A program made the translations under genes and the position numbers. 64,000 nt of DNA, taken from positions 310,001 to 374,000 of the forward strand of contig NZ_KL647133.1 in assembly GCF_000725805.1 (NCBI RefSeq), read 5' to 3'. Shown here piece by piece: positions 51,261 to 60,150 of this stretch; position 1 is the stretch's first letter; each line of letters opens with the position of its first letter. The stretch is from Streptomyces xanthophaeus. GTDB taxonomy: Bacteria; Actinomycetota; Actinomycetes; Streptomycetales; Streptomycetaceae. The notes below the pieces were generated by a model that ran no database searches, had not been told where the DNA came from, and worked only from the letters and a program-made list of their open reading frames with translations.

Positions 51261-51887
51261 ATGCAGATCGCCGTACTGCTCTACGACCGCTTCACCGCCC
51301 TCGACGCCATCGGCCCCTTCGACACCCTCGGCCGCCTGGAGGGCGCCGAGACGGTGTTCGTGTCCGAGCGCCCCGGCCCCGTCCGCACCGACAACGGCTC
51401 GCTCGCCCTGGTCGCCGACAAGGCCCTCGGCGAGGTGACCCGGCCCGACATCGTCATCGTGCCCGGCGGACCGCACCCCGAGGTGGAGATGAAGAACCCG
51501 GCCGTCCTCGAATGGCTGCGCGCCGTCGACGCGACCACCACCTGGACGACCTCCGTCTGCACCGGCTCCCTGCTGCTCGCCGCCGCCGGACTGCTCGAAG
51601 GCCGCCGGGCCGCCGGCCACTGGCTGTACCTGGACCAGCTGCCGCGGTTCGGGGCCGAGCCCACCGGGGAGCGCGTGGTGTTCGACGGCAAGTACGTCAC
51701 CGCCGCCGGGGTGTCCGCGGGGATCGACATGGGCCTCACCCTGCTCGGCAGGATCGCGGGGGACACCTTCGCCCAGACCGTCCAGCTGATGACCGAGTAC
51801 GACCCGCAGCCGCCCTACGACGCCGGTTCCCCGGACAAGGCACCGGCCGAGATCGTCGCGCGGCTGCGCGGGGTCAGTCCCCTGTAG
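51261..51887 (+). CDS. DJ-1/PfpI-family protein (isonitrile-hydratase-like), 208 aa
   Basis: Single DJ-1/PfpI domain. LYDRFTALDAIGPFDTLGRL begins the fold, DIVIVPGGPHPE gives the conserved strand, and Cys in TSVCTGSLLLAAAGLLEGRR is the nucleophile followed by AAGHW. This arrangement resembles isonitrile hydratases (InhA type). ATG 51261 with GGAGGAG 3-9 bases upstream. The last 14 bases overlap the convergent enoyl-CoA hydratase gene. Confidence 0.88.
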   Translation: MQIAVLLYDRFTALDAIGPFDTLGRLEGAETVFVSERPGPVRTDNGSLALVADKALGEVTRPDIVIVPGGPHPEVEMKNPAVLEWLRAVDATTTWTTSVCTGSLLLAAAGLLEGRRAAGHWLYLDQLPRFGAEPTGERVVFDGKYVTAAGVSAGIDMGLTLLGRIAGDTFAQTVQLMTEYDPQPPYDAGSPDKAPAEIVARLRGVSPL

Positions 51888-52632
51888 GCCAGCGGAAGAC
51901 GGGCGCCCGGCGCCCGAGGAAGGCGGCGACCCCCTCCGCGGCGTCGCCGCTGCCTGCTGCCTGGCCGGACCAGTACCCGTCCCGGTCCGTGCGGCCGTCG
52001 GCGAACTCCTTGGCCGCCGCCTGCGTCAGCCGGGAGCGGGAGGTCAGGATCCGGGCGAAGTCGGCCACCCGCTCGTCCAGCCGGCCCGCGGGCAGCAGCT
52101 CGTTCAGGAACCCGGCGCGCAGCGCCTGTTCGGAGTCGATCAACTCGGCCGAGAAGAGCAGGTACTTGGTCCACGACGGGCCCACCAGCGCGGACAGCCG
52201 CCGGGTGGAGGAGGAGGGGTAGACGATGCCGAGCTTGGCGGGGGTCACCCCGAAGGAGGCCCCCTCCTCGGCGAAGCGCAGGTCGCAGGCGGCCGCCAGC
52301 TGGCTGCCGCCGCCCACGCAGTACCCGCGGACCGCGGCCAGGGTCGGCTTCGGGAAGGCGGCCAGGGCCTCCTCCGCGGCCACGGCGAGGGCCTGCGGGT
52401 CCTCGTCCCCGGTCAGGGAGGAGATGTCGGCCCCGGCGCAGAAGGTCGGGCCGGCGCCGGTGAGCACGAGGACCCGTACGGCCGGGTCGGCGGCCAGTTC
52501 CTTCAGCAGCTCCGGCAGCGCCCGCCACATCGCGGCCGTCATGGCGTTGCGCTTGGCGGGGTGCGAGATGACGACGGTGGCGACCCCGTCGGCCACCGTG
52601 TGCAGGAGGGATGCGTCCAGGGCTGCTTCCAT
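51874..52632 (-). CDS. Enoyl-CoA hydratase/isomerase family protein, 252 aa
   Basis: Crotonase-fold enzyme. Oxyanion-hole blocks are GPTFCAGADISSL and GYCVGGGSQLAAACDLRFA, followed by FGVTPAKLGIVYPSSST. The catalytic Glu positions of hydratase (both Glu in EGxxxE) are not both seen, because GASFGVTPAKLG carries Thr/Pro/Ala where some hydratases have Glu, so isomerase or another crotonase activity is possible. ATG 52632 chosen over an ATG 39 bases upstream. Confidence 0.88.
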   Translation of the reverse strand: MEAALDASLLHTVADGVATVVISHPAKRNAMTAAMWRALPELLKELAADPAVRVLVLTGAGPTFCAGADISSLTGDEDPQALAVAAEEALAAFPKPTLAAVRGYCVGGGSQLAAACDLRFAEEGASFGVTPAKLGIVYPSSSTRRLSALVGPSWTKYLLFSAELIDSEQALRAGFLNELLPAGRLDERVADFARILTSRSRLTQAAAKEFADGRTDRDGYWSGQAAGSGDAAEGVAAFLGRRAPVFRWPTGD

Positions 52633-52709
52633 GCGCCGGATGCTATCCCGGGCCTTCGCTCCTATGATCAAGGGAGTCCGTCCGGGGGGTGCGAGGAGGT
52701 GGCACGCTC

Positions 52710-53402
52710 ATGGGCGCAGACCGTTCCGAGGTGAGGGACGCGGCCCCGAAGGGCTCCGACCCGCAGCGCGAGAAGAAGAAGCTGAGCCGTAGCTTCGGCT
52801 GGCTGACGCTGCTCGGGGTGCTCCTCGTCCTGGCCGGTCTGGTCGGCCTGGTCTACGCGGGCGTGGCCACCTTGACCTCGATGTTCCTCTTCGGCTGGCT
52901 GCTGCTCATCGGCGGCGTCGTGGGCCTGCTGCACGCCGTCCAGTCCCGCAAGGGGAACTACTTCTGGCTCGCCGTCATCGTCGCCGCGATCAATCTGGCG
53001 GCCGGGTTCGTGATCCTGATGCGGCCGGAGGCGAGCGCGGAGGCGCTCACCATGTTCGCGGCCCTGCTCTTCCTCACGGGCGGGGTGTTCCGGCTGGTCG
53101 GCGCGCTGGTGGTGCGGGGTGCCAACTTCGGGCTCGCGCTCGTGCAGGGTGCCTTCGGGATCCTGCTGGGCGTCCTGATCCTGTCCAACTGGCCCGGCAA
53201 CAGTCTGTACGTGATCGGAACCTTCTTCTCCCTCGCGCTGCTGTTCGACGGCCTGAGTCTGATCGCGACGGGCCTGGGCGCCCGGCGCATCCTGGGGTTG
53301 GTCAGGGAAGACGAGGTCCCGGCGGGGCGGGGCGCGGAGGGCGGTACGCGCGAGGCGGCGGAGAACCGGCCAGTAGGAGATCAGGAACAGTCGAACAACT
53401 GA
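52710..53402 (+). CDS. HdeD-family membrane protein, 230 aa
   Basis: Six transmembrane segments in pairs (residues about 30-195), with WLTLLGVLLVLAGLVGLVYA, the short loop FLFGWLLLIGGVVGLLHAV, and AGFVILMRPEASAEALTM, which match the DUF308/HdeD repeat. HdeD protects enteric bacteria from acid; the Streptomyces role is not established. Charged, disordered termini flank the membrane part. ATG 52710 follows GAGGAGG at 9 bases. Confidence 0.87.
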   Translation: MGADRSEVRDAAPKGSDPQREKKKLSRSFGWLTLLGVLLVLAGLVGLVYAGVATLTSMFLFGWLLLIGGVVGLLHAVQSRKGNYFWLAVIVAAINLAAGFVILMRPEASAEALTMFAALLFLTGGVFRLVGALVVRGANFGLALVQGAFGILLGVLILSNWPGNSLYVIGTFFSLALLFDGLSLIATGLGARRILGLVREDEVPAGRGAEGGTREAAENRPVGDQEQSNN

Positions 53403-53532
53403 CTCTGTCATACGCCAGCGTTCAGAAAGCGTCCGAATGACGCTGACTTCTGGTCAGTGGTCCGGTCCGGACCAGCCCGTTCCCCACTCTTGACGCGTGG
53501 ACACGATCGAGCGCGAAGACGGGGGACGGAAC

Positions 53533-54048
53533 ATGGAAGACAGCGGGAGCGTCCCGCCGGCCAGAGGGGGTGAGCCGGAGCTCCCGGCCGACCCCCTCGC
53601 GTACGAGGGCGTGTGGCGGTTCACTGCGCCCGCCGTAGAAGAATCCGTTCCGCAGGCCCGCCGTGCGGTCCGGGACCTGCTCGGGCGCCAGGGGGTGCCC
53701 GCCCAGCAGGACCTCGTGTACTCGCTGCTGCTGATCGTCTCCGAACTGGTGACGAACTCCGTCCGGCACGCCGCCCTGCTCTCGCCGGAGGTGGCCGTGG
53801 AGGTCGCGATCGGCCGGGAGTGGGTACGGGTGGCCGTGGAGGACAGCCACCCGTACCGCCCCAAGGCGCTGGAGGCCGACTACGGCCAGACCGGCGGCCG
53901 GGGCCTGCTCCTGGTCCGGGAGGTCACCCGGGAGGCGGGCGGGGTCTGCGACGTGGAGCACACCGCGACCGGCGGCAAGGTGATCTGGGCGGCCCTGCCG
54001 CTCACCGCACCGCCCGCCCCGGCCGCGCCCGTCGCCCGGACGCTCTGA
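53533..54048 (+). CDS. RsbW-like anti-sigma regulatory HATPase, 171 aa
   Basis: GHKL-fold ATPase of the kind that binds sigma factors or phosphorylates anti-anti-sigma proteins; Streptomyces have dozens. N-box as LIVSELVTNSVRHA, G1 DSHPYRPKALEAD, G2 box TGGRGLLLVREV. The core begins near residue 25; the first 24 residues are disordered. ATG 53533 is preferred to the GTG at 53497, which has no ribosome site. A GGTCCG-GTC-CGGACC dyad lies 45 bases upstream (about 53457-53475). No sigma gene is adjacent. Confidence 0.87.
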   Translation: MEDSGSVPPARGGEPELPADPLAYEGVWRFTAPAVEESVPQARRAVRDLLGRQGVPAQQDLVYSLLLIVSELVTNSVRHAALLSPEVAVEVAIGREWVRVAVEDSHPYRPKALEADYGQTGGRGLLLVREVTREAGGVCDVEHTATGGKVIWAALPLTAPPAPAAPVARTL

Positions 54049-54060
54049 ACGGGCTGCCGG

Positions 54061-54660
54061 CTACCAGCCCGCCGCGTCGCCCGTCAGCTCGCGGATCGCC
54101 GGCCGCGCCGCGTCGAGCACCGTCATGAACCAGGCCGAGAACGGAGCTTCGGCGTGCCGCTTCGCCAGCTCCGCCGCCGTGACGAAGGCGGTGTCGCCCA
54201 CTTCCTCGGGATCCGGCCGCACGGCCGCCTGCGCCAGTCCCACGAACAGGTGGTTGAACTCCTGCTCCACCAGACCCGATGCGGGGTCCGGGTGGTTGTA
54301 GCGCACGGTCCCCGCCTCGGCGAGCAGCGAGGGGGAGAGCCCCAGCTCCTCATGGGTCCGCCGGGCCGCTGCCGCGAAGGGCGACTCGCCGGGATAGGGG
54401 TGACCGCAGCACGTGTTCGACCAGACGCCGGGGGAGTGGTACTTCCCGAGGGCGCGCTGCTGGAGCAGCAGACGGCCCTGCTCGTCGAAGAGGAACACGG
54501 AGAACGCCCGGTGCAGCTGCCCGGGCGCCTGATGGGCGGAGAGCTTCTCCGCCGTGCCGATGGTGTTCCCGGACTCGTCGACCAGTTCGAGCATGATCGG
54601 TTCTTGAGTGCCGGTGCCGTTGGACGCGCTGCTCGCGGCGGTGGCTGGTGTGGTCGGCAT
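54061..54660 (-). CDS. idi: Isopentenyl-diphosphate delta-isomerase type I, 199 aa
   Basis: Interconverts IPP and DMAPP in isoprenoid synthesis. NUDIX-fold enzyme with the catalytic Cys in NTCCGHPYPGE near residue 85 and the metal Glu/His in RRTHEELGL; later YNHPDPASGLVEQEFNHLFV contains the Glu pair with the catalytic Glu. ATG 54660 is chosen because AAGG lies 6 bases upstream. The only isoprenoid gene here; it may supply prenyl precursors but no pathway partners are linked. Confidence 0.95.
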   Translation of the reverse strand: MPTTPATAASSASNGTGTQEPIMLELVDESGNTIGTAEKLSAHQAPGQLHRAFSVFLFDEQGRLLLQQRALGKYHSPGVWSNTCCGHPYPGESPFAAAARRTHEELGLSPSLLAEAGTVRYNHPDPASGLVEQEFNHLFVGLAQAAVRPDPEEVGDTAFVTAAELAKRHAEAPFSAWFMTVLDAARPAIRELTGDAAGW

Positions 54661-54740
54661 ACCCATCCTTCGCTTCGGACTTCGGCCTTCAGTCTGCCGT
54701 ACAAAAGAGGCTTGTCCCTACTTCGGTGATCCGCGCATGT

Positions 54741-54775
54741 CTGCCCCCCGTCGCGTGATAAACGACGGGGGGCAG
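54741..54775. terminator. 13-bp hairpin terminator
   Basis: CTGCCCCCCGTCG and CGACGGGGGGCAG pair across a 9-base loop. It lies just after the stop of the minus-strand methyltransferase gene (54827) and upstream of idi. Confidence 0.8.
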
Positions 54776-54826
54776 CAGCGGGAGGCGCGGCGGAGCGCCC
54801 CGGATCAGACCCGGATCAGCCTCGGA

Positions 54827-56152
54827 TCAGACGCCGAACGGAGCCGGATAGGCGATGGTTCCCGAAGGAACCGGAGCGCTGTCATCCAGCACCAGGGCCA
54901 TCATCGCCTCGTCGGGAACCTCGAACGGGGCCCGGATCCCGAACCGCGACGCCGGTACGAAACCGAAGCGCGGGTAGTACTCCGGATGCCCCAGGACCAG
55001 CACCAGCGCCTCACCGCGCTCCTTCGCGGCCGCGAGCAGCGCCCGTACGACGGCACTGCCCGCCCCGGAACGCTGGAGCGCGGGCGCGGTGGCCACCGGC
55101 GCGAGCGCCAGGGCCCGTACGCCGTCGACCCGGCAGACGGTGAGCAGCGCGTGCGCCGCCACCGACCCGTCCGGACCCTCGGCCACGTACGACAGCCCGG
55201 TCACCCAGGAGCCGTCCGAGCGCAGCGCGTCGACGAGATCCGCCTCCAGAGGGGTCTCGAAGGCCGCCAGGTTGACCGCCCGTACGGCGGCCACGTCGGC
55301 CGGGGTCTCGGGGCGGGTGGGCCAGGCCGGGCCGTCGCCGGCCGTCACCGGACGCAGCACGTAGCCGGTGTACCCGTACTCGTGCCCGTGGCGGGCCCGT
55401 ACGTCGAGCTCCTCGCGGACGGCGGCCAGCGCGGCCGCGGCCCCGGGAGCCTCGGCGCGGGCGCCGCGCACCCGCTCGGCGAGCGGGCCGTAGTACGCGT
55501 CCCAGTCCGCGTCGGGCTGGTGGTGCACCCCGAGGACCTGGTACCCGGCGGCCTGGGCGGCGGCGAGGTTCTGCGCGGTGGAGCGCAGCGGGTACTGCGC
55601 GTCCCAGAAGGCGCGGGCTCCGGCGGAGGGCTCGCTGGTGGTCCACTCGCACTCGGTCAGCACGAGGGTGCCGCCGGGTGCGAGCAGCCGCTTCCACCGC
55701 GCGAGCGCGGTGTCGAAGCCGATGGAGTAGGCCGAACCCTCGGCCCAGACGAGGTCGAAGGAGCCGTCCTCGTAGGGGAGCGCGCCCATGTCCGCGGTGA
55801 CGGGGCGGACGCGGTCGGTGAGCCCGCCGGCCGCGGCGGCCGTGGCGAGCTCGTCGAGGAACGGCTGGTGGAGGTCGACGGCGGTCACCTCGGCGCCGCC
55901 GCTGCCCGGACGTCCCGCCTCGGCGGCGAGCAGCAGGGCGCTGCGGCCCGGACCGCAGCCCAGGTCCAGTACGCGCGGCCGCTCGGGCAGCGGTCCGCAC
56001 AGGGACAACAGGTGGCGGGTGGTGGCGTCCGAACCGGGGGCCTGCCGGGGCAGACCGTGGTGGAGGGCGAAGAACGCCTCGACGACGGCGTCGGAGGAGC
56101 TGGTGTCCTCGGTGGTGCGGGTGTGCTCGGTGTTCTTGGTGTGGTCGGTCAA
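54827..56152 (-). CDS. Fused class I methyltransferase / GNAT acetyltransferase, 441 aa
   Basis: Two enzymes in one chain. Residues about 25-230: SAM methyltransferase with motif I VLDLGCGPGRSALLLA, acidic motif II VTAVDLHQP and post-I FDLVWAEGSAYSIGF. Residues about 285-441: GNAT domain with LAPVATAPALQRSGAGSAVV (acetyl-CoA loop, QRSGAG) and HPEYYPRFGFVPASRFG, which resembles the YhbS-type N-acetyltransferase. The short linker is Gly/Pro-rich. Start is TTG 56152, with AAGGG 7 bases upstream. Substrates unknown; the fusion implies sequential modification of one molecule. Confidence 0.85.
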   Translation of the reverse strand: MTDHTKNTEHTRTTEDTSSSDAVVEAFFALHHGLPRQAPGSDATTRHLLSLCGPLPERPRVLDLGCGPGRSALLLAAEAGRPGSGGAEVTAVDLHQPFLDELATAAAAGGLTDRVRPVTADMGALPYEDGSFDLVWAEGSAYSIGFDTALARWKRLLAPGGTLVLTECEWTTSEPSAGARAFWDAQYPLRSTAQNLAAAQAAGYQVLGVHHQPDADWDAYYGPLAERVRGARAEAPGAAAALAAVREELDVRARHGHEYGYTGYVLRPVTAGDGPAWPTRPETPADVAAVRAVNLAAFETPLEADLVDALRSDGSWVTGLSYVAEGPDGSVAAHALLTVCRVDGVRALALAPVATAPALQRSGAGSAVVRALLAAAKERGEALVLVLGHPEYYPRFGFVPASRFGIRAPFEVPDEAMMALVLDDSAPVPSGTIAYPAPFGV

Positions 56153-56576
56153 CGTGAACCCTTGAACGGGGGCCCCGGCCGACGGGGTGCGATCGGCTGT
56201 GAGATCAGCTCTGGGATCGGACCTGGCCGGGTGCCCGGAAGGAAGTGGGGATGTGCCGGAGTTCGCTGCCCATGGCCGCGACCTTGACGACGGTCATCAA
56301 CCCCACCTCTTTCTCGCTCGGTCACCCTGAGGATGTTCGGGACGCCTGTGCGGGATCCGCACGAGCCTGCGGCCACCCTAACATCGGGGCCGGTTTGGAC
56401 TCCCTGCGCGCGGTCGTCAATGATGATCACGGCCGGGCCCGGGACGCGGGAATATTCGGCTTATCGGGGCGTAAACGGGTGATGAACCCCTGGTTCCATT
56501 CATCCGATAGCCTCTGCCGACGTGCCGCCGCCTGCCGAGGCGCCGGTCCAGAATCCGTCGCAAGGAGTGAGTTCGT
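56153..56576. other. Gene-free divergent region before the CDP-alcohol locus
   Basis: An open frame at 56251 (ATGTGCCGG..., AAGGAAG nearby) loses codon bias after about 60 codons and runs out of frame into the next gene, so I do not call it. The promoters of the methyltransferase and of the CDP-alcohol operon must lie here. AAGGAG at 56562-56567 is the ribosome site of the latter. Confidence 0.45.
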
Positions 56577-58352
56577 CTGCCGACCGTCATCCTCACCGGC
56601 CTGCCGGTCCCCGGATCACCGCTCGCGGACGAGCTGCGCGGCCTCGGGTTCGACGTCCGTCCCGCCGCCGGTCCCGAAGAGGTCTCCGCCGCACTGGCCG
56701 GTGTCCCCGCGGACCAGCGGGTGGCCGTCGTGGACAGTGCCTTCGTCGGCCACGTGCACGCCCTGCGCCTCGCCCTGACCGACCCCCGCTTCGACGCCTG
56801 CGCCGTCCCGGGGGCCTTCGCCGTGCAGCCCCCGGCCCGGGGCGCGCTGGACGAGGCCGCCGCCACCGCGGGTGACGGCGCCGGGCCCTACGCCGACCGG
56901 CTCGCCGCCGGGGCCGAGGCCGCCGGCGCCACCGTGCAGCGCCCGGACCTCGGCACGCTCGTCGCGGCCGTCCCGGCCACCGCCCCCGAGCGGGACGCGG
57001 CCGTGGCCGCCGTGGCCGCCGTGGACGAGGAGGCCGTCCGCCTGCGGACGGCCGTCAAGTCCCGCGACGGCTTCTTCACCACCTTCTTCATCAGCCCGTA
57101 CTCGCGCTACATCGCCCGCTGGTGCGCGCGCCGCGGCCTGACCCCGAACCAGGTCACCACCGCCTCGCTGATCACCGCGCTGATCGCGGCCGGCTGCGCC
57201 GCCACCGGCGACCGCTGGGGCTACGTCGCGGCCGGCGTGCTGCTCCTCGTCTCCTTCGTCCTGGACTGCACCGACGGGCAGCTCGCCCGTTACTCGCTCC
57301 AGTACTCGACGATGGGCGCCTGGCTCGACGCGACCTTCGACCGCGCCAAGGAGTACTCCTTCTACGCGGGCCTGGCGCTCGGGGCGGCCCGCAACGGCGA
57401 CGACGTCTGGGCCCTCGCGCTCGGCTCGATGATCCTCATGACCTGCCGGCACGTCGTCGACTTCTCCTTCAACGAGGCGAACCACGACGCGACGGCCAAC
57501 ACCAGCCCGACCGCAGCCCTGTCCGACCGGCTCGACAGCGTCGGCTGGACGGTCTGGGTCCGGCGGATGATCATCCTCCCGATCGGTGAGCGCTGGGCGA
57601 TGATCGCGGTCCTGACCGCCCTCACCACCCCGCGGACCGTCTTCTACGCGCTCCTCGTCGGCTGCGCCTTCGGAGCGCTCTACACCACCGCGGGCCGGGT
57701 CCTGCGCTCCTTGACGCGCAAGGCGACCCGTACGGACCGGGCGGCGCAGGCCCTGGCCGAGCTGGCGGACTCCGGCGTCCTCGCCTGGACCGGCGGCCCC
57801 CGCCCCGGCAAGCGGCCCGACCGCGGCGCGGTGTGGCTGGCCGCGATCGCGGCCGTGCTGATCGTCGGCGGGTCCCTGACCCGCGACTACGGCGACCCGT
57901 GGCTCATCGGGACGGCGGCCGGCTATCTCGCGCTCTGCGGAGCGGCCCTCTCGGCCCCGCTCAAGGGCCCCCTCGACTGGCTGATCCCGCCGTTCTTCCG
58001 GTTCGCCGAATACGTGACGGTCCTCACCCTCGCCGCCAGATCGGACGTCCCGGGAGCCCTTCCCGCGGCATTCGGACTGGTCGCGGCGGTCGCCTACCAT
58101 CACTACGACACGGTCTACCGCATCCGGGGCGGCTCGGGCGCGCCCCCGCGCTGGCTGGTGCGGGCGACCGGCGGCCAAGAGGGCCGGGTCCTGCTGACCG
58201 TGGTCCTCGCCGCAGTCCTTCCCCGGGACGCGTTCCCCGTCGCGCTCACGGTCCTGGCCGTGTACGTGGCACTCGTGGTGCTCGTGGAGAGCATCCGCTT
58301 CTGGGTCTCCTCCGGAGCACCCGCCGTTCACGACGAAGGAGAAGCAGCATGA
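56577..58352 (+). CDS. CDP-alcohol phosphotransferase with N-terminal extension (DUF5941-like), 591 aa
   Basis: Integral membrane enzyme that transfers a phosphoalcohol from a CDP-alcohol to an acceptor. The metal-binding motif DGQLAR-8-G-3-D-3-D is complete (DGQLARYSLQYSTMGAWLD, then ATFD) near residue 232, with about eight helices around and after it. Residues 1-150 form a soluble domain (LPTVILTGLPVPGS, RVAVVDSAFVGHVHALRLAL). The first canonical start is GTG 56721, but the conserved-looking frame extends back to a stop at 56568. The only candidate start near AAGGAG is CTG 56577. Overlaps the next gene by 4 bases. Confidence 0.82.
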   Translation: MPTVILTGLPVPGSPLADELRGLGFDVRPAAGPEEVSAALAGVPADQRVAVVDSAFVGHVHALRLALTDPRFDACAVPGAFAVQPPARGALDEAAATAGDGAGPYADRLAAGAEAAGATVQRPDLGTLVAAVPATAPERDAAVAAVAAVDEEAVRLRTAVKSRDGFFTTFFISPYSRYIARWCARRGLTPNQVTTASLITALIAAGCAATGDRWGYVAAGVLLLVSFVLDCTDGQLARYSLQYSTMGAWLDATFDRAKEYSFYAGLALGAARNGDDVWALALGSMILMTCRHVVDFSFNEANHDATANTSPTAALSDRLDSVGWTVWVRRMIILPIGERWAMIAVLTALTTPRTVFYALLVGCAFGALYTTAGRVLRSLTRKATRTDRAAQALAELADSGVLAWTGGPRPGKRPDRGAVWLAAIAAVLIVGGSLTRDYGDPWLIGTAAGYLALCGAALSAPLKGPLDWLIPPFFRFAEYVTVLTLAARSDVPGALPAAFGLVAAVAYHHYDTVYRIRGGSGAPPRWLVRATGGQEGRVLLTVVLAAVLPRDAFPVALTVLAVYVALVVLVESIRFWVSSGAPAVHDEGEAA

Positions 58353-59101
58353 TCGGCCTTGTACTCGCGGCCGGTGCCGGACGCCGCCTGCGTCCCTACA
58401 CCGACACCCTGCCCAAGGCCCTCGTGCCCGTCGGTCCCGAGGGCCAGGAGGAGAGCCTGACGGTTCTCGACCTGACGCTCGGCAACTTCGCCGAGGTCGG
58501 CCTCACCGAGGTCGCCGTCGTCGTCGGCTACCGCAAGGAAGCCGTCTACGAGCGCCGCGAGGCGCTGGAGGCCAAGTACGGCGTCAAGATCACGCTGATC
58601 GACAACGACAAGGCCGAGGAGTGGAACAACGCCTACTCCCTGTGGTGCGCGCGTGACGTCCTCAAGCAGGGTGTGATCCTCGCCAACGGCGACACCGTCC
58701 ACCCCGTCTCCGTCGAGAAGACCCTGCTCGCCGCCCGCGGCGAAGGCCGGAAGATCATCCTCGCCCTCGACACGGTCAAGAACCTGGCCGACGAGGAGAT
58801 GAAGGTCGTCACCGCCGAGGGCAAGGGCGTGCAGAAGATCACCAAGCTGATGGACCCCGCCGACGCGACGGGCGAGTACATCGGTGTCACCCTCATCGAG
58901 CCCGAGGCCGCCGAGCAGCTGGCCGAGGCGCTGAAGACCACGTTCGAGCGCGACCCCGACCTCTACTACGAGGACGGCTACCAGCAGCTCGTCAACGACG
59001 GCTTCACGATCGACGTGGCTCCCATCGGCGACGTCAAGTGGGTCGAGATCGACAACCACGACGACCTCGCCAAGGGCCGGACGATCGCATGCCAGTACTG
59101 A
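58349..59101 (+). CDS. LicC-like sugar/alcohol-phosphate nucleotidyltransferase, 250 aa
   Basis: Nucleotidyltransferase with signature LAAGAGRRLRPYTDTLPKAL at residues 5-24 (Arg and Lys of the NTP site) and a later LANGDTVHP. The block DNDKAEEWNNAYSLWCAR resembles the phosphocholine cytidylyltransferases LicC, where NNxYSL is diagnostic, so CTP is a plausible donor. It would activate a phosphoalcohol as the CDP derivative used by the adjacent phosphotransferases. Start overlaps the previous stop (ATGA). Confidence 0.87.
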   Translation: MIGLVLAAGAGRRLRPYTDTLPKALVPVGPEGQEESLTVLDLTLGNFAEVGLTEVAVVVGYRKEAVYERREALEAKYGVKITLIDNDKAEEWNNAYSLWCARDVLKQGVILANGDTVHPVSVEKTLLAARGEGRKIILALDTVKNLADEEMKVVTAEGKGVQKITKLMDPADATGEYIGVTLIEPEAAEQLAEALKTTFERDPDLYYEDGYQQLVNDGFTIDVAPIGDVKWVEIDNHDDLAKGRTIACQY

Positions 59102-60150
59102 CGAGGCTGATCCCCTCGCCGGTCGTCGTCGACATCAGCCGCGGGGCGATGGACGATCTGGCCGGCCTGCTGGCCGACCAGCGGATCTCCGCCTCCGGCA
59201 AGCTGGCGATCGCGATCAGCGGCGGCTCCGGCGTGGCGCTGCGCGCCAAGCTGGAGCCCGTACTGCCGCACGCCGACTGGTACCCGGTCGCCGACGGCAC
59301 CATCGACTCCGCCGTGAAGCTGGCCGACGACATAAAGGGCCGTCGCTACGACGCCGTCGTGGGCCTGGGCGGCGGCAAGATCATCGACGTGACGAAGTAC
59401 GCCGCGGCGCGGGTCGGACTGCCGATGGTGGCCGTCGCCACCAACCTGTCGCACGACGGCATCTGCTCGCCGGTGTCCATCCTGGACAACGACAACGGGC
59501 GCGGCTCCTACGGCGTCCCCACCCCGATCGCCATGGTCATCGACCTCGACGTGATCAAGGACGCCCCGGTGCGGTTCATCCGCGCGGGCGTCGGCGACGC
59601 GATCTCCAACATCTCCGCGATCGCCGACTGGGAGCTCTCGCACAAGATCACCGGCGAGGCCGTGGACGGCCTGGCCGCCGCCATGGCCCGCACCGCCGGC
59701 GAGTCCGTCCTGCGCCACCCCGGCGGCTGCGGCGACGACGAGTTCCTCACCGTGCTGTCCGAGGGGCTCGTCCTCTCCGGCATCGCCATGTCGATCAGCG
59801 GGGACAGCAGGCCCTCGTCCGGGGCCTGCCACGAGATCAGCCACGCCTTCGACCTGCTCTACCCCGGGCGTTCCGCGCTCCACGGGGAGCAGGTCGGCAT
59901 CGGCGCCGCCTTCGCCATGCACCTGCGCGGCGCCGTGGACCAGTCCGGGCTCTTCGCCCAGGTGCTGCGCCGCCACGGCCTGCCGGTGCTCCCCGAGGAG
60001 ATCGGGTTCAGCGTGGACGAGTTCGTCGCGGCCGTCGAGTACGCCCCCCAGACCCGTCCGGGACGCTTCACGATCCTGGAGCACCTCAACCTGTCCGCAG
60101 CCGAGATCAGGGACGCTTACTCCGACTATGCCAAGACCATCCGTAGCTGA
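59089..60150 (+). CDS. Glycerol-1-phosphate-dehydrogenase-like (AraM/Fe-ADH family) oxidoreductase, 353 aa
   Basis: NAD(P)-dependent metal dehydrogenase. Cofactor block VVGLGGGKIIDVTKYAAARV, then ATNLSHDGICSPVSI and IADWELSHKI; the metal ligands are Asp near residue 165-170 region, and His in SGACHEISHAF and HGEQVG. The pattern and order fit sn-glycerol-1-phosphate dehydrogenases (archaea, bacterial AraM) better than 3-dehydroquinate synthase. The product would be G1P, the mirror of the usual bacterial G3P. Overlaps both neighbours by 13 and 23 bases. Confidence 0.85.
   Translation: MPVLTRLIPSPVVVDISRGAMDDLAGLLADQRISASGKLAIAISGGSGVALRAKLEPVLPHADWYPVADGTIDSAVKLADDIKGRRYDAVVGLGGGKIIDVTKYAAARVGLPMVAVATNLSHDGICSPVSILDNDNGRGSYGVPTPIAMVIDLDVIKDAPVRFIRAGVGDAISNISAIADWELSHKITGEAVDGLAAAMARTAGESVLRHPGGCGDDEFLTVLSEGLVLSGIAMSISGDSRPSSGACHEISHAFDLLYPGRSALHGEQVGIGAAFAMHLRGAVDQSGLFAQVLRRHGLPVLPEEIGFSVDEFVAAVEYAPQTRPGRFTILEHLNLSAAEIRDAYSDYAKTIRS

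Noticed and set aside
56251..56576. Possible small gene starting ATGTGCCGG in the divergent gap
   Set aside because: It has a moderate ribosome site but loses codon bias after about 60 codons and continues out of frame into the next gene.
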